Below, piece after piece: positions 1 to 6,297 of a DNA stretch of 14,174 nucleotides. Within the stretch, counting starts at the first letter, position 1. Each line of letters begins with the position of its first letter. The stretch comes from Oscillospiraceae bacterium (lineage in GTDB: Bacteria > Bacillota > Clostridia > Oscillospirales > Oscillospiraceae). The stretch lies in the NCBI GenBank assembly GCA_016296045.1, contig JAEDKB010000026.1, positions 1 through 14,174 on the forward strand, in the 5' to 3' direction. A program made the translations under genes and the position numbers. Under the pieces are notes generated by a model, which saw only the letters and a program-made list of their open reading frames with translations, ran no database searches and was not told where the DNA came from.

Positions 1-84
1 CGCCTGTCGGCGTACATAGGTACGGTAGGGCGCGAGTTGCGACGGAAGTCAAAATTCTTGCGAAGCAAGAATCATTTCAACTGA
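1..84 (+). CDS. Possible 3' tail of a gene entering from the left edge
   Basis: Reading frame 1 is open from the first base to a TGA at 82-84, giving 27 residues with no start codon in the window. The tail is basic: the central part reads GRELRRKSKFLRSKNHFN just before the stop. No family can be assigned from so little. The last codons run through a perfect hairpin (54-72), so this could equally be a short chance frame inside a repeat or structured RNA. Confidence 0.22.
   Translation, partial: RLSAYIGTVGRELRRKSKFLRSKNHFN
54..72. repeat. Perfect hairpin, 8-bp stem, 3-nt loop
   Basis: ATTCTTGC (54-61) and GCAAGAAT (65-72) are exact inverted complements around the loop GAA. No T-run follows on either strand, so it is not a standard intrinsic terminator. 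A second perfect hairpin follows within 13 bases. Confidence 0.55.
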
Positions 85-109
85 AAAGTCAGGAAAGCTT
101 TCTGACTTT
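85..109. repeat. Perfect hairpin, 8-bp stem
   Basis: AAAGTCAG (85-92) pairs with CTGACTTT (102-109). The middle holds an additional palindrome, GAAAGCTTTC (93-102), offset by half a base from the outer stem. No clear T-run follows. The rest of 110-185 shows no gene; it contains a TTTTTT run at 171-176 without a convincing stem before it. Confidence 0.5.
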
Positions 110-185
110 GCAAATCATCCAAGCAGCAGAAAGACCCAAAAATATTTACTGATTTTGACGGTTACGGGCTTTTTTGACAGTCTGA

Positions 186-210
186 AAGCCTTCCGTCACA
201 CGGAAGGCTT
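186..210 (-). terminator. Hairpin overlapping the Nudix stop codon
   Basis: AAGCCTTCCGT (186-196) and ACGGAAGGCTT (200-210) form a perfect 11-bp stem with a 3-nt loop that lies on the stop codon of the minus-strand Nudix gene. Its place suggests transcript termination or 3'-end protection. The sequence after it on the minus strand (TCAGACTGTC) lacks a U-tract, so classic intrinsic termination is not certain. Confidence 0.45.
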
Positions 211-666
211 CCACTGCTTCACCAAATCACGATGCGTCACCACAATATCCAAATCACTCAGTTCCTCCGGAGAGAAAAATCGAAGCTCGGTAGATTCTCT
301 GCTTGGCTTCATTTTCGGTTCTCTGTCTAATTTCGCACGAAACAAGACAATCATCATACGCCAAACTGTTCCGTCCTGATAAGCCGCAATCCGCTCATCA
401 TTCACAATTCTGACCTGCTCAAACGCGTTTTCCGGCAGAAATATGCCGGTTTCTTCGCGCAGCTCCCTGGAAATTCCCTGCGAATAACGCTCTGAATTCT
501 TCAGCCGTCCGCCGATCAGGCCCCATTGGCCGCAATCCCATCGCCGCTCAAGCAGCAGTTTTCCCTTCCATTCCAGAAGGACATTCGTTCCGATATGTGT
601 CGGAGAATTGGGCTTCGGCGCATTCGGGTCATTTAAATAATATCTGCCAACTGGCAAACCGCTCAC
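196..666 (-). CDS. Nudix hydrolase
   Basis: 156-residue Nudix-fold pyrophosphohydrolase, expected to cleave a nucleoside diphosphate linked to another group, using Mg2+ or Mn2+. The Nudix box is complete at residues 53-75: G53, E59, then RELREETGI with R67, E68, E71, E72 and G74. The preceding QWGLIGGRL is the usual strand into the box. The substrate cannot be read from sequence. The start is uncertain. GTG at 666 has GGAAGG directly against it, with no spacing, while the in-frame TTG at 657-655 has AGGTG about six bases upstream; a stop codon shortly upstream rules out a longer protein. The gene lies 44 bases downstream of the membrane protein gene on the same strand and probably shares its transcript. 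Confidence 0.88.
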   Translation of the reverse strand: MSGLPVGRYYLNDPNAPKPNSPTHIGTNVLLEWKGKLLLERRWDCGQWGLIGGRLKNSERYSQGISRELREETGIFLPENAFEQVRIVNDERIAAYQDGTVWRMMIVLFRAKLDREPKMKPSRESTELRFFSPEELSDLDIVVTHRDLVKQWKPSV

Positions 667-710
667 CTTCCGTTTTTAACATCATATTGAGTAAGCTGTC
701 ACCATCTCTT

Positions 711-1229
711 TCACTTCCACTTATAACGATTCCTTTCGGAGGGAAGAAATAAAAGATCCGGTATGAATCGCAAAGCGGCTCCAATGAGCAGCCAGCTAAT
801 CGGCAGAAGCAATAACAACAGCATTGCCCAGCCAGCCACGCTTGTTATCATCACCCCGATCATTCCAACGATAGCTGCGGCAAAAACCAGCACATTGATA
901 AGGTTGACGATCCAGCACAGCCAAATCAAAAAGCCCTTCTTTTTTGCCTCGCGGCATAGCCGCACCATAAAAATTCGTTCGATCACCGAATCATCACGGA
1001 TGGTCTTTTTGAGTTTCTTGATCTTGACTCTTGGGTAGCCATATTCCATAATTGCACCCTGCTGGCAGTACCAGTTTGCCCAACAAATCACGCTGTCCAT
1101 AAAGAAAAGTCCAAGCGCCAAAAGAACGGATTGCCATCGCGGCATCACAACACTGCTATGCCAAAGTTCTGCAATGGTATAATCCAGGACGATACCGCCC
1201 ATATTCAAAAATGAAATCATTTTCTTCAT
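711..1229 (-). CDS. Small three-helix membrane protein, function unknown
   Basis: 172-residue integral membrane protein that I do not recognise. Hydrophobic segments lie at about 33-54, 99-126 and 131-154; the third contains a run of six leucines. Between the first and second segments is a basic, charged stretch (about 66-98, with VKIKKLKK and REAKKK), which by the positive-inside rule should be cytoplasmic. The C-terminus is short and basic. No catalytic motif, signal peptidase site or transporter signature is visible. ATG at 1229 is preceded on the minus strand by GAGGAAAC at good spacing, and an extended -10 promoter lies about 60 bases upstream, so the start is well supported. It is probably co-transcribed with the downstream Nudix gene, but no functional link is evident. 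Confidence 0.75.
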   Translation of the reverse strand: MKKMISFLNMGGIVLDYTIAELWHSSVVMPRWQSVLLALGLFFMDSVICWANWYCQQGAIMEYGYPRVKIKKLKKTIRDDSVIERIFMVRLCREAKKKGFLIWLCWIVNLINVLVFAAAIVGMIGVMITSVAGWAMLLLLLLPISWLLIGAALRFIPDLLFLPSERNRYKWK

Positions 1230-1285
1230 GCCGTTTCCTCTTCATACCAGCCCTCGGCGGGTTTAACAAGGATTTTTCTATGCTG

Positions 1286-1314
1286 ATTATAGCATACGCC
1301 CACTTTCTCTACAA
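1286..1314 (-). promoter_or_regulatory. Extended -10 promoter for the membrane protein/Nudix pair
   Basis: On the minus strand TGCTATAAT (1294-1286) is a perfect extended -10 element. The hexamer at the 17-bp position (1314-1309) is TTGTAG, with only the TTG matching the consensus. Transcription would start near 1279, leaving a leader of about 50 bases before the ATG at 1229. Confidence 0.6.
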
Positions 1315-1517
1315 GGCTTCTTTTCGGTTTCTTGTATTTGGAGCGGTTTCGGAGAGGAACAGGAACACGCAGTCCGGCGGCTTCCGGTTATGTGTTTTTT
1401 AAACAAATCACAACTCAGTTTTGTGCATTTCCCGCATTTTGTACATATATTTCCACTGTTTTGAATGTTATTCTTATATGGCAAATCATACGGATTCTTA
1501 AGACGGTTATTTGCCGC

Positions 1518-1547
1518 AAAAGCGCAGCGTGAACGGCGGTGCTTTTT
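1518..1547 (+). terminator. Intrinsic terminator with no obvious gene before it
   Basis: AAAAGCGC (1518-1525) pairs with GTGCTTTT (1539-1546), 8 bp including one G-U pair, and runs into a six-T tract (1542-1547 region). It points along the plus strand, yet no plus-strand gene lies upstream in the window after the divergent minus-strand genes. It may end a small RNA, or block read-through into the glycosyltransferase gene. Confidence 0.5.
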
Positions 1548-1586
1548 TATGAAGAATAAGGATCGGAAGCGGTTCGCACAATATCA

Positions 1587-1592
1587 TATAAT
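1587..1592 (+). promoter_or_regulatory. Possible -10 element for the glycosyltransferase operon
   Basis: A perfect TATAAT lies 59 bases before the glycosyltransferase ATG. No recognisable -35 hexamer is found 16-18 bases upstream, and there is no TG extension, so this rests on the -10 and on position downstream of the terminator hairpin. Confidence 0.35.
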
Positions 1593-1650
1593 ACAACAAA
1601 GCGTTGGGACTTTGTATTTGTGAGACGGTTTACAGAAGAGAGGAGAAAAT

Positions 1651-2814
1651 ATGACAGTTGTCATCGTAGCGGATGTGCTGGGAAAGGAAAACAACGGCAC
1701 AACCATTGCATGCATGAATTTGATCAGAAGCCTGCGTGCAAAGGGACACAATGTTCGCATTGTATGTGCCGATCAGGATAAAAAGGGAGCAGACGGGTAT
1801 TATATTGTCCCGGCTTACAATTTCGGAAAAGCGCTGAACCGATATGTACAAAAAAACAGCGTGGTCATTGCGAAAAAGGACGAGCGTACGCTGGAAAAGG
1901 CAATTCTGAATGCCGATGTAGTCCATCTTCCGACGCCGTTTGGACTTGCGCGTGCTGCGTTGAAAATTGCCAGAGAGCACGGCATTCCGGTAACGGCAAG
2001 CTTTCACTGTCAGGCACAAAATCTGACAAGTCATTTGTTTTTGATGAATTCCGCGCTTGCGAACAAAATCGTATATCGGAATTTCTACAACCACGTTTAT
2101 CAATATGTTGACGCAATTCACTATCCGACAGACTTTATTCGCAAGGAGTTTGAGCAGCAGGTTCACAAAACAACAAATGCCTATGTAATTTCCAACGGCG
2201 TCAACGCAATGTACACCAAGAAAGCGGTTCAAAAGCCTGAAGCGCTGAAGGATAAATTCGTAATTTTGTTTATCGGTCGATATTCGAAAGAAAAAACACA
2301 CAAGTATTTAATCAAAGCCGTCAGTCAGAGCCGCTATCGCGATCGGATTCAGTTGATTTTCGCCGGCACCGGTCCGTTGGAAGAAAAACTCCTTCAACTG
2401 TCGGAAAAATATCAAATCAACCGACCGATCATGAAGTTCTTTTCCAGAGAAGAATTAGTCGATGTGATCAACTATTCGGATCTGTACTGCCATCCGGCAC
2501 AAATCGAGATCGAAGCCATCGCCTGTCTGGAGGCCATCACCTGCGGAACCGTTCCGGTCATCAACAACTCTCCGCTCAGCGCCACCAGGGAGTTTGCGAT
2601 TTGCCCCGAAAACCTTTTTGCAGAAAACGACAGCAACGATCTTGCGGCAAAAATTGATTATTGGATTGAGCACAAAGCGGAAAAAGATGCTTGTGCAAAG
2701 AAATATCTGGACTATACCGTAAAATTCAATCAAGCAGCCTGCATGGAAGCAATGGAACAAATGCTGGTAGAGGTAGTGGAACGCCATGAAAAGAAAAGTA
2801 CTGTATTACAGTGA
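1651..2814 (+). CDS. GT4-family glycosyltransferase, probably lipid-linked
   Basis: 387-residue retaining GT-B glycosyltransferase of the GT4 family, using a nucleotide sugar donor, probably at the inner membrane face. Visible signs: an N-terminal Rossmann start with a glycine loop (NNGTT, 14-18); VVHLPTPFGLA (90-100) and SFHCQ (117-121), typical of the acceptor half; the linker into the second domain; FIGRYSKEK (207-215), with R210 and K215 placed to hold the donor phosphates; AGTGPLEEKL (238-247); and the E-x7-E motif at E286 and E294. The layout resembles diacylglycerol glucosyltransferases, and the overlapping acyltransferase gene supports a glycolipid role, but the sugar and acceptor are inferred. 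ATG at 1651 follows GAGAGGAG with 5-base spacing. Confidence 0.87.
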   Translation: MTVVIVADVLGKENNGTTIACMNLIRSLRAKGHNVRIVCADQDKKGADGYYIVPAYNFGKALNRYVQKNSVVIAKKDERTLEKAILNADVVHLPTPFGLARAALKIAREHGIPVTASFHCQAQNLTSHLFLMNSALANKIVYRNFYNHVYQYVDAIHYPTDFIRKEFEQQVHKTTNAYVISNGVNAMYTKKAVQKPEALKDKFVILFIGRYSKEKTHKYLIKAVSQSRYRDRIQLIFAGTGPLEEKLLQLSEKYQINRPIMKFFSREELVDVINYSDLYCHPAQIEIEAIACLEAITCGTVPVINNSPLSATREFAICPENLFAENDSNDLAAKIDYWIEHKAEKDACAKKYLDYTVKFNQAACMEAMEQMLVEVVERHEKKSTVLQ

Positions 2815-3571
2815 TCCGATCCATGACGATTTTGCCAAGACCCATATTCAAACCCTTGCTCTGCCGGAAAATTTTCAATATCTTCATACCGGAAAACTCT
2901 ATCGTGCGGCAAAATTCCTGCTCTATGATTTGATCGTCCGGCCGCTGGTCGCGGTCTATCTAAAAGTGGTTTATTTGCAAAAAACCAAGAACAGGCAGGC
3001 TTTTCGGCAATGCAAAGATACAGGGTTTTTCCTGTACGGCAACCACACGCAGCTCGAAGCGGATGCTTTCATCCCAAACACTATCGTATTTCCGAAAACA
3101 AACTATATTGTGGTCGGTCCGGACGCAATGTCCATCAAAGGGCTTCGCGGTCTGGTTGCAATGCTGGGCGGGGTTCCTTTGCCGTCTTCGATTCATCAGT
3201 ATAAAAGCTTTCTTAACACGTTGGAGCACCATTCCAAAAAATGCGTCATAACGATTTATCCGGAGGCACATATCTGGCCGTATTACACAGATATCCGACC
3301 GTTCCCTGACACCTCCTTTTCTTATCCGGTGCAGTTTGGAAAGCCTGTTTTCTCCTTTACAAACGTTTATGTCAAGAGAAAAATCGGGAAGAAGCCGAGG
3401 ATTATCACATGGATCGACGGGCCCTTTTTCCCGGATCCAACGCTGCCGCCGAAAGCCGCAAGGAAAAAACTGCGCGACGAAGTTTATCATGCAATGAAAA
3501 AGAGGACGGAGGCCAACGACAATTACGAATATATAAAATATATCTATCGAGAAAAACCGCCCCGCCCTTAA
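2786..3571 (+). CDS. PlsC-like lysophospholipid/glycerol acyltransferase
   Basis: 261-residue protein of the lysophospholipid acyltransferase superfamily, expected to move an acyl group to a glycerolipid or similar membrane acceptor. GNHTQLEAD (85-93) stands for the catalytic block I; here the aspartate is at H87+6 rather than the usual H+5 of NHx4D. GGVPLP (128-133) and YPEAHIW (158-164, in place of FPEGTRS) correspond to later blocks. A hydrophobic stretch at about 44-64 may anchor it to the membrane. The start overlaps the glycosyltransferase end by 29 bases, with AGAGG about 12 bases before ATG 2786, implying translational coupling and a shared pathway. I believe the H-x5-D and PEAHIW features recur in a clostridial subfamily, so they need not mean loss of activity. 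The exact acceptor is unknown. Confidence 0.8.
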   Translation: MKRKVLYYSDPIHDDFAKTHIQTLALPENFQYLHTGKLYRAAKFLLYDLIVRPLVAVYLKVVYLQKTKNRQAFRQCKDTGFFLYGNHTQLEADAFIPNTIVFPKTNYIVVGPDAMSIKGLRGLVAMLGGVPLPSSIHQYKSFLNTLEHHSKKCVITIYPEAHIWPYYTDIRPFPDTSFSYPVQFGKPVFSFTNVYVKRKIGKKPRIITWIDGPFFPDPTLPPKAARKKLRDEVYHAMKKRTEANDNYEYIKYIYREKPPRP

Positions 3572-3572
3572 C

Positions 3573-3615
3573 CGAGCTTCCAAGCTCGTTTGATTGTCGG
3601 ATCGACCGATTTTTT
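3573..3615 (+). terminator. Tandem hairpins ending the glycosyltransferase operon
   Basis: Directly after the acyltransferase stop, CGAGCT (3573-3578) pairs with AGCTCG (3583-3588). A second short stem, TCGG (3597-3600) with CCGA (3606-3609), runs into six Ts (3610-3615). The second stem is short, so termination may be incomplete. Confidence 0.45.
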
Positions 3616-3639
3616 GTCATGGATTGCCGTGTAACAGCC

Positions 3640-3669
3640 TTGACTTTGCCGGTATGAATATGGTATGAT
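3640..3669 (+). promoter_or_regulatory. Sigma-A-type promoter upstream of the lysR gene
   Basis: TTGACT (3640-3645) and TATGAT (3664-3669) each match the consensus at five of six positions, 18 bases apart, and TGG before the -10 gives the extended form. The start would be near 3676. A terminator follows only about 25 bases later, and the lysR ATG lies about 146 bases downstream. Confidence 0.6.
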
Positions 3670-3699
3670 TCAATCAGTGGATAAGTAAAAACCGCGTTT

Positions 3700-3730
3700 A
3701 AAAAGGAGTTCCTGCACGAACTCCTTTTTT
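3700..3730 (+). terminator. Strong intrinsic terminator between promoter and lysR
   Basis: AAAAAGGAGTTC (3700-3711) and GAACTCCTTTTT (3718-3729) form a perfect 12-bp stem with a 6-nt loop, followed by T up to 3730. The A-run on the left arm makes it bidirectional. It could be a backup terminator for the glycosyltransferase operon, or an attenuator for lysR. Confidence 0.75.
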
Positions 3731-3821
3731 CGCTGGATATATTCGTGCAATGCATCATGCCGAAACCTTCCGGACAGAATCCAACGGACGGAGGGTTTGC
3801 CCTGCCTGAGGAGGACGGATA

Positions 3822-4742
3822 ATGAATGTACTTCATATGAAATATGCTGTTGAGATCGCACGGGTCGGCTCGATCAACAAAGCCGCAGAAGAATTGTATG
3901 TGGCGCAGCCCAATCTATCACGCGCAATCAAAGAGCTGGAGGCTGACCTTGGAATCACGGTCTTTGACCGCACCTCCAGAGGAATGGTTTTAACGGCGGA
4001 GGGCGAAGAATTCATTCGTTATGCGAAAAAAGTTCTGAATCAGATCGACGAAATCGAGAAACTATATAAAACGGGTGCGCCGATCAAGCGTCGTTTCTCG
4101 ATTTCGGTCCCCAGAGCAAGCTACATTTCAGATGCCTTTGCTCGTTTCACAACAAAAATCGGCAGCGATTCGGCTGAGCTGTTTTATATGGAGACCAATT
4201 CGTCAAACGCAATCAACAACATCCTTTCTTCCGATTATAAACTCGGTATCATTCGCTATGCGGAGGGGTTTGACAAATACTTTAAGGAAATGCTGGAAGA
4301 AAAAGGCCTCACCTATGAGGTCATTGCCGAATTCCAATACGCCTTGATCGTAAGCAATGCCAGCCCCATTGCTTCCAAAGAAACCATTTCATTTTCCGAT
4401 CTTCTTCCGCTTATGGAAATATCGCACGGAGATCCGTATGTCCCCTCTCTTCCGATGAGTGTTGTCATGAAGGAGGAGCACAACGAAGATGTGAAACGAC
4501 GGGTCTTTCTTTTTGAAAGAGGCAGTCAGTTCGATCTTCTGACCGAAAATCCGGAAACCTTTATGTGGGTGTCGCCCCTGCCGAAGAAGCTGCTGCAGCG
4601 CTATGATCTTTGCCTGAAGCATTGCATTGACAACACAAAAATCTATAAGGATGTGCTGATCTACCGGAAGGACTATTCCCTCTCCGATCTTGACAATATG
4701 TTTATCACAGAGCTGATCGAATCCAAACGCAAGTGCTTCTGA
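3822..4742 (+). CDS. LysR-family transcriptional regulator
   Basis: 306 residues, normal for LysR-type regulators, which bind DNA as tetramers and respond to a small co-inducer. The N-terminal winged helix-turn-helix is typical: GSINKAAEELYVAQPNLSRA (16-35), then KELEADLG (37-44) and FDRTSRGMVLTAEG (48-61). A linker helix (about 63-83) leads to a periplasmic-binding-protein-like effector domain (about 90-295). The inducer cannot be read from sequence. ATG 3822 has a strong GAGGAGG seven bases upstream. The gene lies on the same strand as, and about 200 bases before, the alcohol dehydrogenase gene, whose promoter carries repeated dyad-like motifs. Control of that gene is therefore a reasonable guess, although LysR genes more often diverge from their targets. 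Confidence 0.9.
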   Translation: MNVLHMKYAVEIARVGSINKAAEELYVAQPNLSRAIKELEADLGITVFDRTSRGMVLTAEGEEFIRYAKKVLNQIDEIEKLYKTGAPIKRRFSISVPRASYISDAFARFTTKIGSDSAELFYMETNSSNAINNILSSDYKLGIIRYAEGFDKYFKEMLEEKGLTYEVIAEFQYALIVSNASPIASKETISFSDLLPLMEISHGDPYVPSLPMSVVMKEEHNEDVKRRVFLFERGSQFDLLTENPETFMWVSPLPKKLLQRYDLCLKHCIDNTKIYKDVLIYRKDYSLSDLDNMFITELIESKRKCF

Positions 4743-4816
4743 TCGTGCTTTTCCGCCATATCCGGTAAACGGTCTGTCCTCTTTTCATTTCCCCTCTTTT
4801 TTATTTGCTACATTTA

Positions 4817-4863
4817 TTATCGATTATATATATATTGATAACACCGTTATACAGTATTGATTA
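4817..4863 (+). promoter_or_regulatory. Repeated ATTGAT motifs upstream of the alcohol dehydrogenase promoter
   Basis: TTATCGAT (4817-4824) and ATTGATAA (4834-4841) form a 7-of-8 inverted repeat across a TATATATAT spacer. ATTGATTA (4856-4863) repeats the right arm 22 bases further on, about two helical turns. A second dyad, ATAAC-ACC-GTTAT (4838-4850), sits between. All lie just upstream of the -35 position, as expected of an activator site. The LysR product of the preceding gene is the obvious candidate. Confidence 0.45.
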
Positions 4864-4892
4864 TTCTGTTCTCCCCTCCGTGCTGCTATAAT
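4864..4892 (+). promoter_or_regulatory. Extended -10 promoter of the alcohol dehydrogenase gene
   Basis: TGCTATAAT (4884-4892) is a perfect extended -10. The -35 position (4864-4869, TTCTGT, 17-bp spacing) is poor, which fits a promoter that needs an activator. The start would be near 4899. This places the leftmost in-frame ATG (4891) inside the -10 element, excluding it as the translation start. Confidence 0.7.
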
Positions 4893-4944
4893 GGGTACGA
4901 ACGAAAACAAGTTCAAAATATATATATTTTTGGAGGAAATGATT

Positions 4945-6168
4945 ATGGCACGTTTTACTCTCCCTCGTGATCTTTACCACGGAAAAGGCTCTCTGGAAGC
5001 TCTGAAGTCTTTCAAGGGCAAGAAGGCAATGATCTGTGTCGGCGGCGGCTCTATGAAGCGTTTTGGCTTCCTTGACAAAGCCGAAGCTTATCTGAAAGAA
5101 GCCGGAATGGAAGTCCAGATCTTCGACGGCATCGAGCCCGATCCTTCCGTTGAAACCGTTATGCGCGGCGCTGACGCCATGCTCGCTTTTGAGCCCGACT
5201 GGATCGTTGCAATCGGCGGCGGTTCTCCGATCGACGCTGCAAAGGCAATGTGGATCAAGTATGAGTATCCGGAATGCACCTTTGAAGATATGTGCAAGGT
5301 CTTCGGCATTCCCGAACTGCGTAAAAAGGCGCACTTCTGTGCCGTTTCCTCCACTTCCGGCACTGCTACCGAGGTTACCGCGTTCTCCATCATCACCGAC
5401 TACAGCAAGGGAATCAAGTACCCGATTGCCGACTTTGAAATCACTCCCGACGTTGCAATCGTTGATCCCGAGCTGGCTGAGACCATGCCCAAGAAGCTGG
5501 TTGCTCACACCGGCATGGACGCTATGACCCACGCTGTTGAAGCCTATGTTTCCACTGCAAACAGCGATTATTCCGATCCTCTCGCAATCCATGCCATTGA
5601 AATGATTATGAACGATCTCGTTGATTCCTACAACGGCGATATGGCCGCAAGAGACCGTATGCATAATGCACAGTGCCTTGCAGGTATGGCTTTCTCCAAC
5701 GCTCTGCTCGGTATCGTTCACTCCATGGCACACAAGACCGGCGCTGCTTTTGCCGATTACGGCGCACATATCATCCACGGTGCCGCAAACGCCATGTACC
5801 TGCCGAAGGTTATCGCCTTCAACGCCAAGGATGAAACCGCAAAGAAACGCTACGGCGTTATCGTTGATTACATGGGCATTGCCGACAAGAATGCTTCTGA
5901 TGACGACAAGGTCGCTGCTCTGATCGCATACCTGCGTAAGATGAACGACGATCTGAACATCCCCCACTGCATCGGCCACTACGGTGCTGACAGCTATCCC
6001 ACCGAGAAGGGCTTTGTTCCCGAAGAGGTCTTCCTTGAGAGACTGCATGACATCGCTGTCAACGCAATCGGCGACGCCTGCACCGGCTCCAATCCCCGCC
6101 AGCCTTCTGTTGAGGAGATGGAAAAGCTCCTGAAGTGCTGCTACTACGATACGGAAGTCGATTTCTGA
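4945..6168 (+). CDS. Iron-containing (group III) alcohol dehydrogenase
   Basis: 407-residue cytosolic enzyme of the Fe-ADH/butanol dehydrogenase family, reducing an aldehyde to an alcohol with NAD(P)H and so disposing of fermentative reducing power. The dinucleotide half shows VGGGS (32-36) and IGGGSPID (90-97), then SSTSGTATEVT (135-145). Metal ligands corresponding to those of FucO are D192, H196, H259 and H278, with the family histidine at H263; GMDAMTHAVEAY (190-201) and IIHGAANA (276-283) are the classic signatures. About five extra residues lie between H263 and H278 relative to FucO. ATG 4945 is chosen because GGAGG ends eight bases upstream; ATG 4939 is too close to it. Codons are strongly biased (GCT, GTT, AAG, TCC), suggesting high expression. 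A terminator follows. Physiological substrate (acetaldehyde, butyraldehyde or other) is not determined. Confidence 0.93.
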   Translation: MARFTLPRDLYHGKGSLEALKSFKGKKAMICVGGGSMKRFGFLDKAEAYLKEAGMEVQIFDGIEPDPSVETVMRGADAMLAFEPDWIVAIGGGSPIDAAKAMWIKYEYPECTFEDMCKVFGIPELRKKAHFCAVSSTSGTATEVTAFSIITDYSKGIKYPIADFEITPDVAIVDPELAETMPKKLVAHTGMDAMTHAVEAYVSTANSDYSDPLAIHAIEMIMNDLVDSYNGDMAARDRMHNAQCLAGMAFSNALLGIVHSMAHKTGAAFADYGAHIIHGAANAMYLPKVIAFNAKDETAKKRYGVIVDYMGIADKNASDDDKVAALIAYLRKMNDDLNIPHCIGHYGADSYPTEKGFVPEEVFLERLHDIAVNAIGDACTGSNPRQPSVEEMEKLLKCCYYDTEVDF

Positions 6169-6216
6169 TTGAAAAATCATCATAATTCGGACTTTCTTTC
6201 GTAGGAGGGCGTATCA

Positions 6217-6261
6217 ATGCATTTAAGGCGGCTCCTATTCCGAAAGGAGCCGCCTTCTTGA
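6217..6261 (+). other. 14-codon frame with strong Shine-Dalgarno, inside the terminator
   Basis: AGGAGGG (6203-6209) lies seven bases before ATG 6217, which opens a 14-residue frame, MHLRRLLFRKEPPS, ending TGA at 6259-6261. The frame runs through the whole terminator hairpin, so ribosomes on it would melt or block the stem. It may be a leader peptide or chance; there is no run of one amino acid beyond leucine and arginine. Confidence 0.3.
6225..6256 (+). terminator. Hairpin after the alcohol dehydrogenase gene
   Basis: AAGGCGGCTCCT (6225-6236) and AGGAGCCGCCTT (6245-6256) make a perfect GC-rich 12-bp stem with an 8-nt loop. The following tract is weak (CTTGAT), though the stem itself ends in TT. 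It lies 56 bases after the stop codon and separates the dehydrogenase from the Nudix-nfn operon. Confidence 0.65.
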
Positions 6262-6267
6262 TACAAT
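6259..6267 (+). promoter_or_regulatory. Possible extended -10 promoter for the Nudix-nfnAB operon
   Basis: TGATACAAT is an extended -10 with one mismatch, directly after the terminator stem. No good -35 lies 17 bases upstream because that position is the hairpin loop. Transcription would start near 6274, 24 bases before the Nudix ATG. Confidence 0.35.
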
Positions 6268-6297
6268 GTCTGTGAACAAGAAACGGAGGAATCACAG

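Larger units (their letters stand above)
1230..1650. other. Intergenic region between divergent transcription units
   Basis: 421 bases separate the minus-strand membrane protein gene from the plus-strand glycosyltransferase. The left part holds the minus-strand promoter (1286-1314). The right part holds a terminator-like hairpin (1518-1547) and a -10-like element before the glycosyltransferase. Between about 1315 and 1517 I see no convincing gene: the short frames there lack Shine-Dalgarno sequences and family signatures. Confidence 0.6.

Noticed and set aside
1287..1484. Minus-strand frame with a ferredoxin-like CTKCGKC
   Set aside because: It begins with TTG without a ribosome binding site, the remaining cysteines are not spaced as in iron-sulfur proteins, and it overlaps the minus-strand promoter.
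1332..1532. Plus-strand 66-residue frame in the intergenic region
   Set aside because: No Shine-Dalgarno, no recognisable fold, and its stop lies inside the terminator stem; probably chance.
1630..2301. Minus-strand frame opposite the glycosyltransferase
   Set aside because: Shadow of a well-supported GT4 gene; sequence composition is not protein-like and no motifs are seen.
4835..4853. Rex operator at TTGATAACACCGTTATACA
   Set aside because: The half-sites only partly match the TTGTTAA-N4-TTAACAA consensus and the spacing is one base too long; it fits the local ATTGATAA repeats better.
4891..4944. Longer alcohol dehydrogenase N-terminus from ATG 4891
   Set aside because: That ATG lies inside the TATAAT of the promoter, and a strong GGAGG points to ATG 4945.
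4861..6183. A 440-codon open frame on the minus strand opposite the alcohol dehydrogenase
   Set aside because: It mirrors the dehydrogenase gene, whose strong codon bias keeps the opposite frame free of stops. The protein has no family signature and no ribosome binding site was evident.
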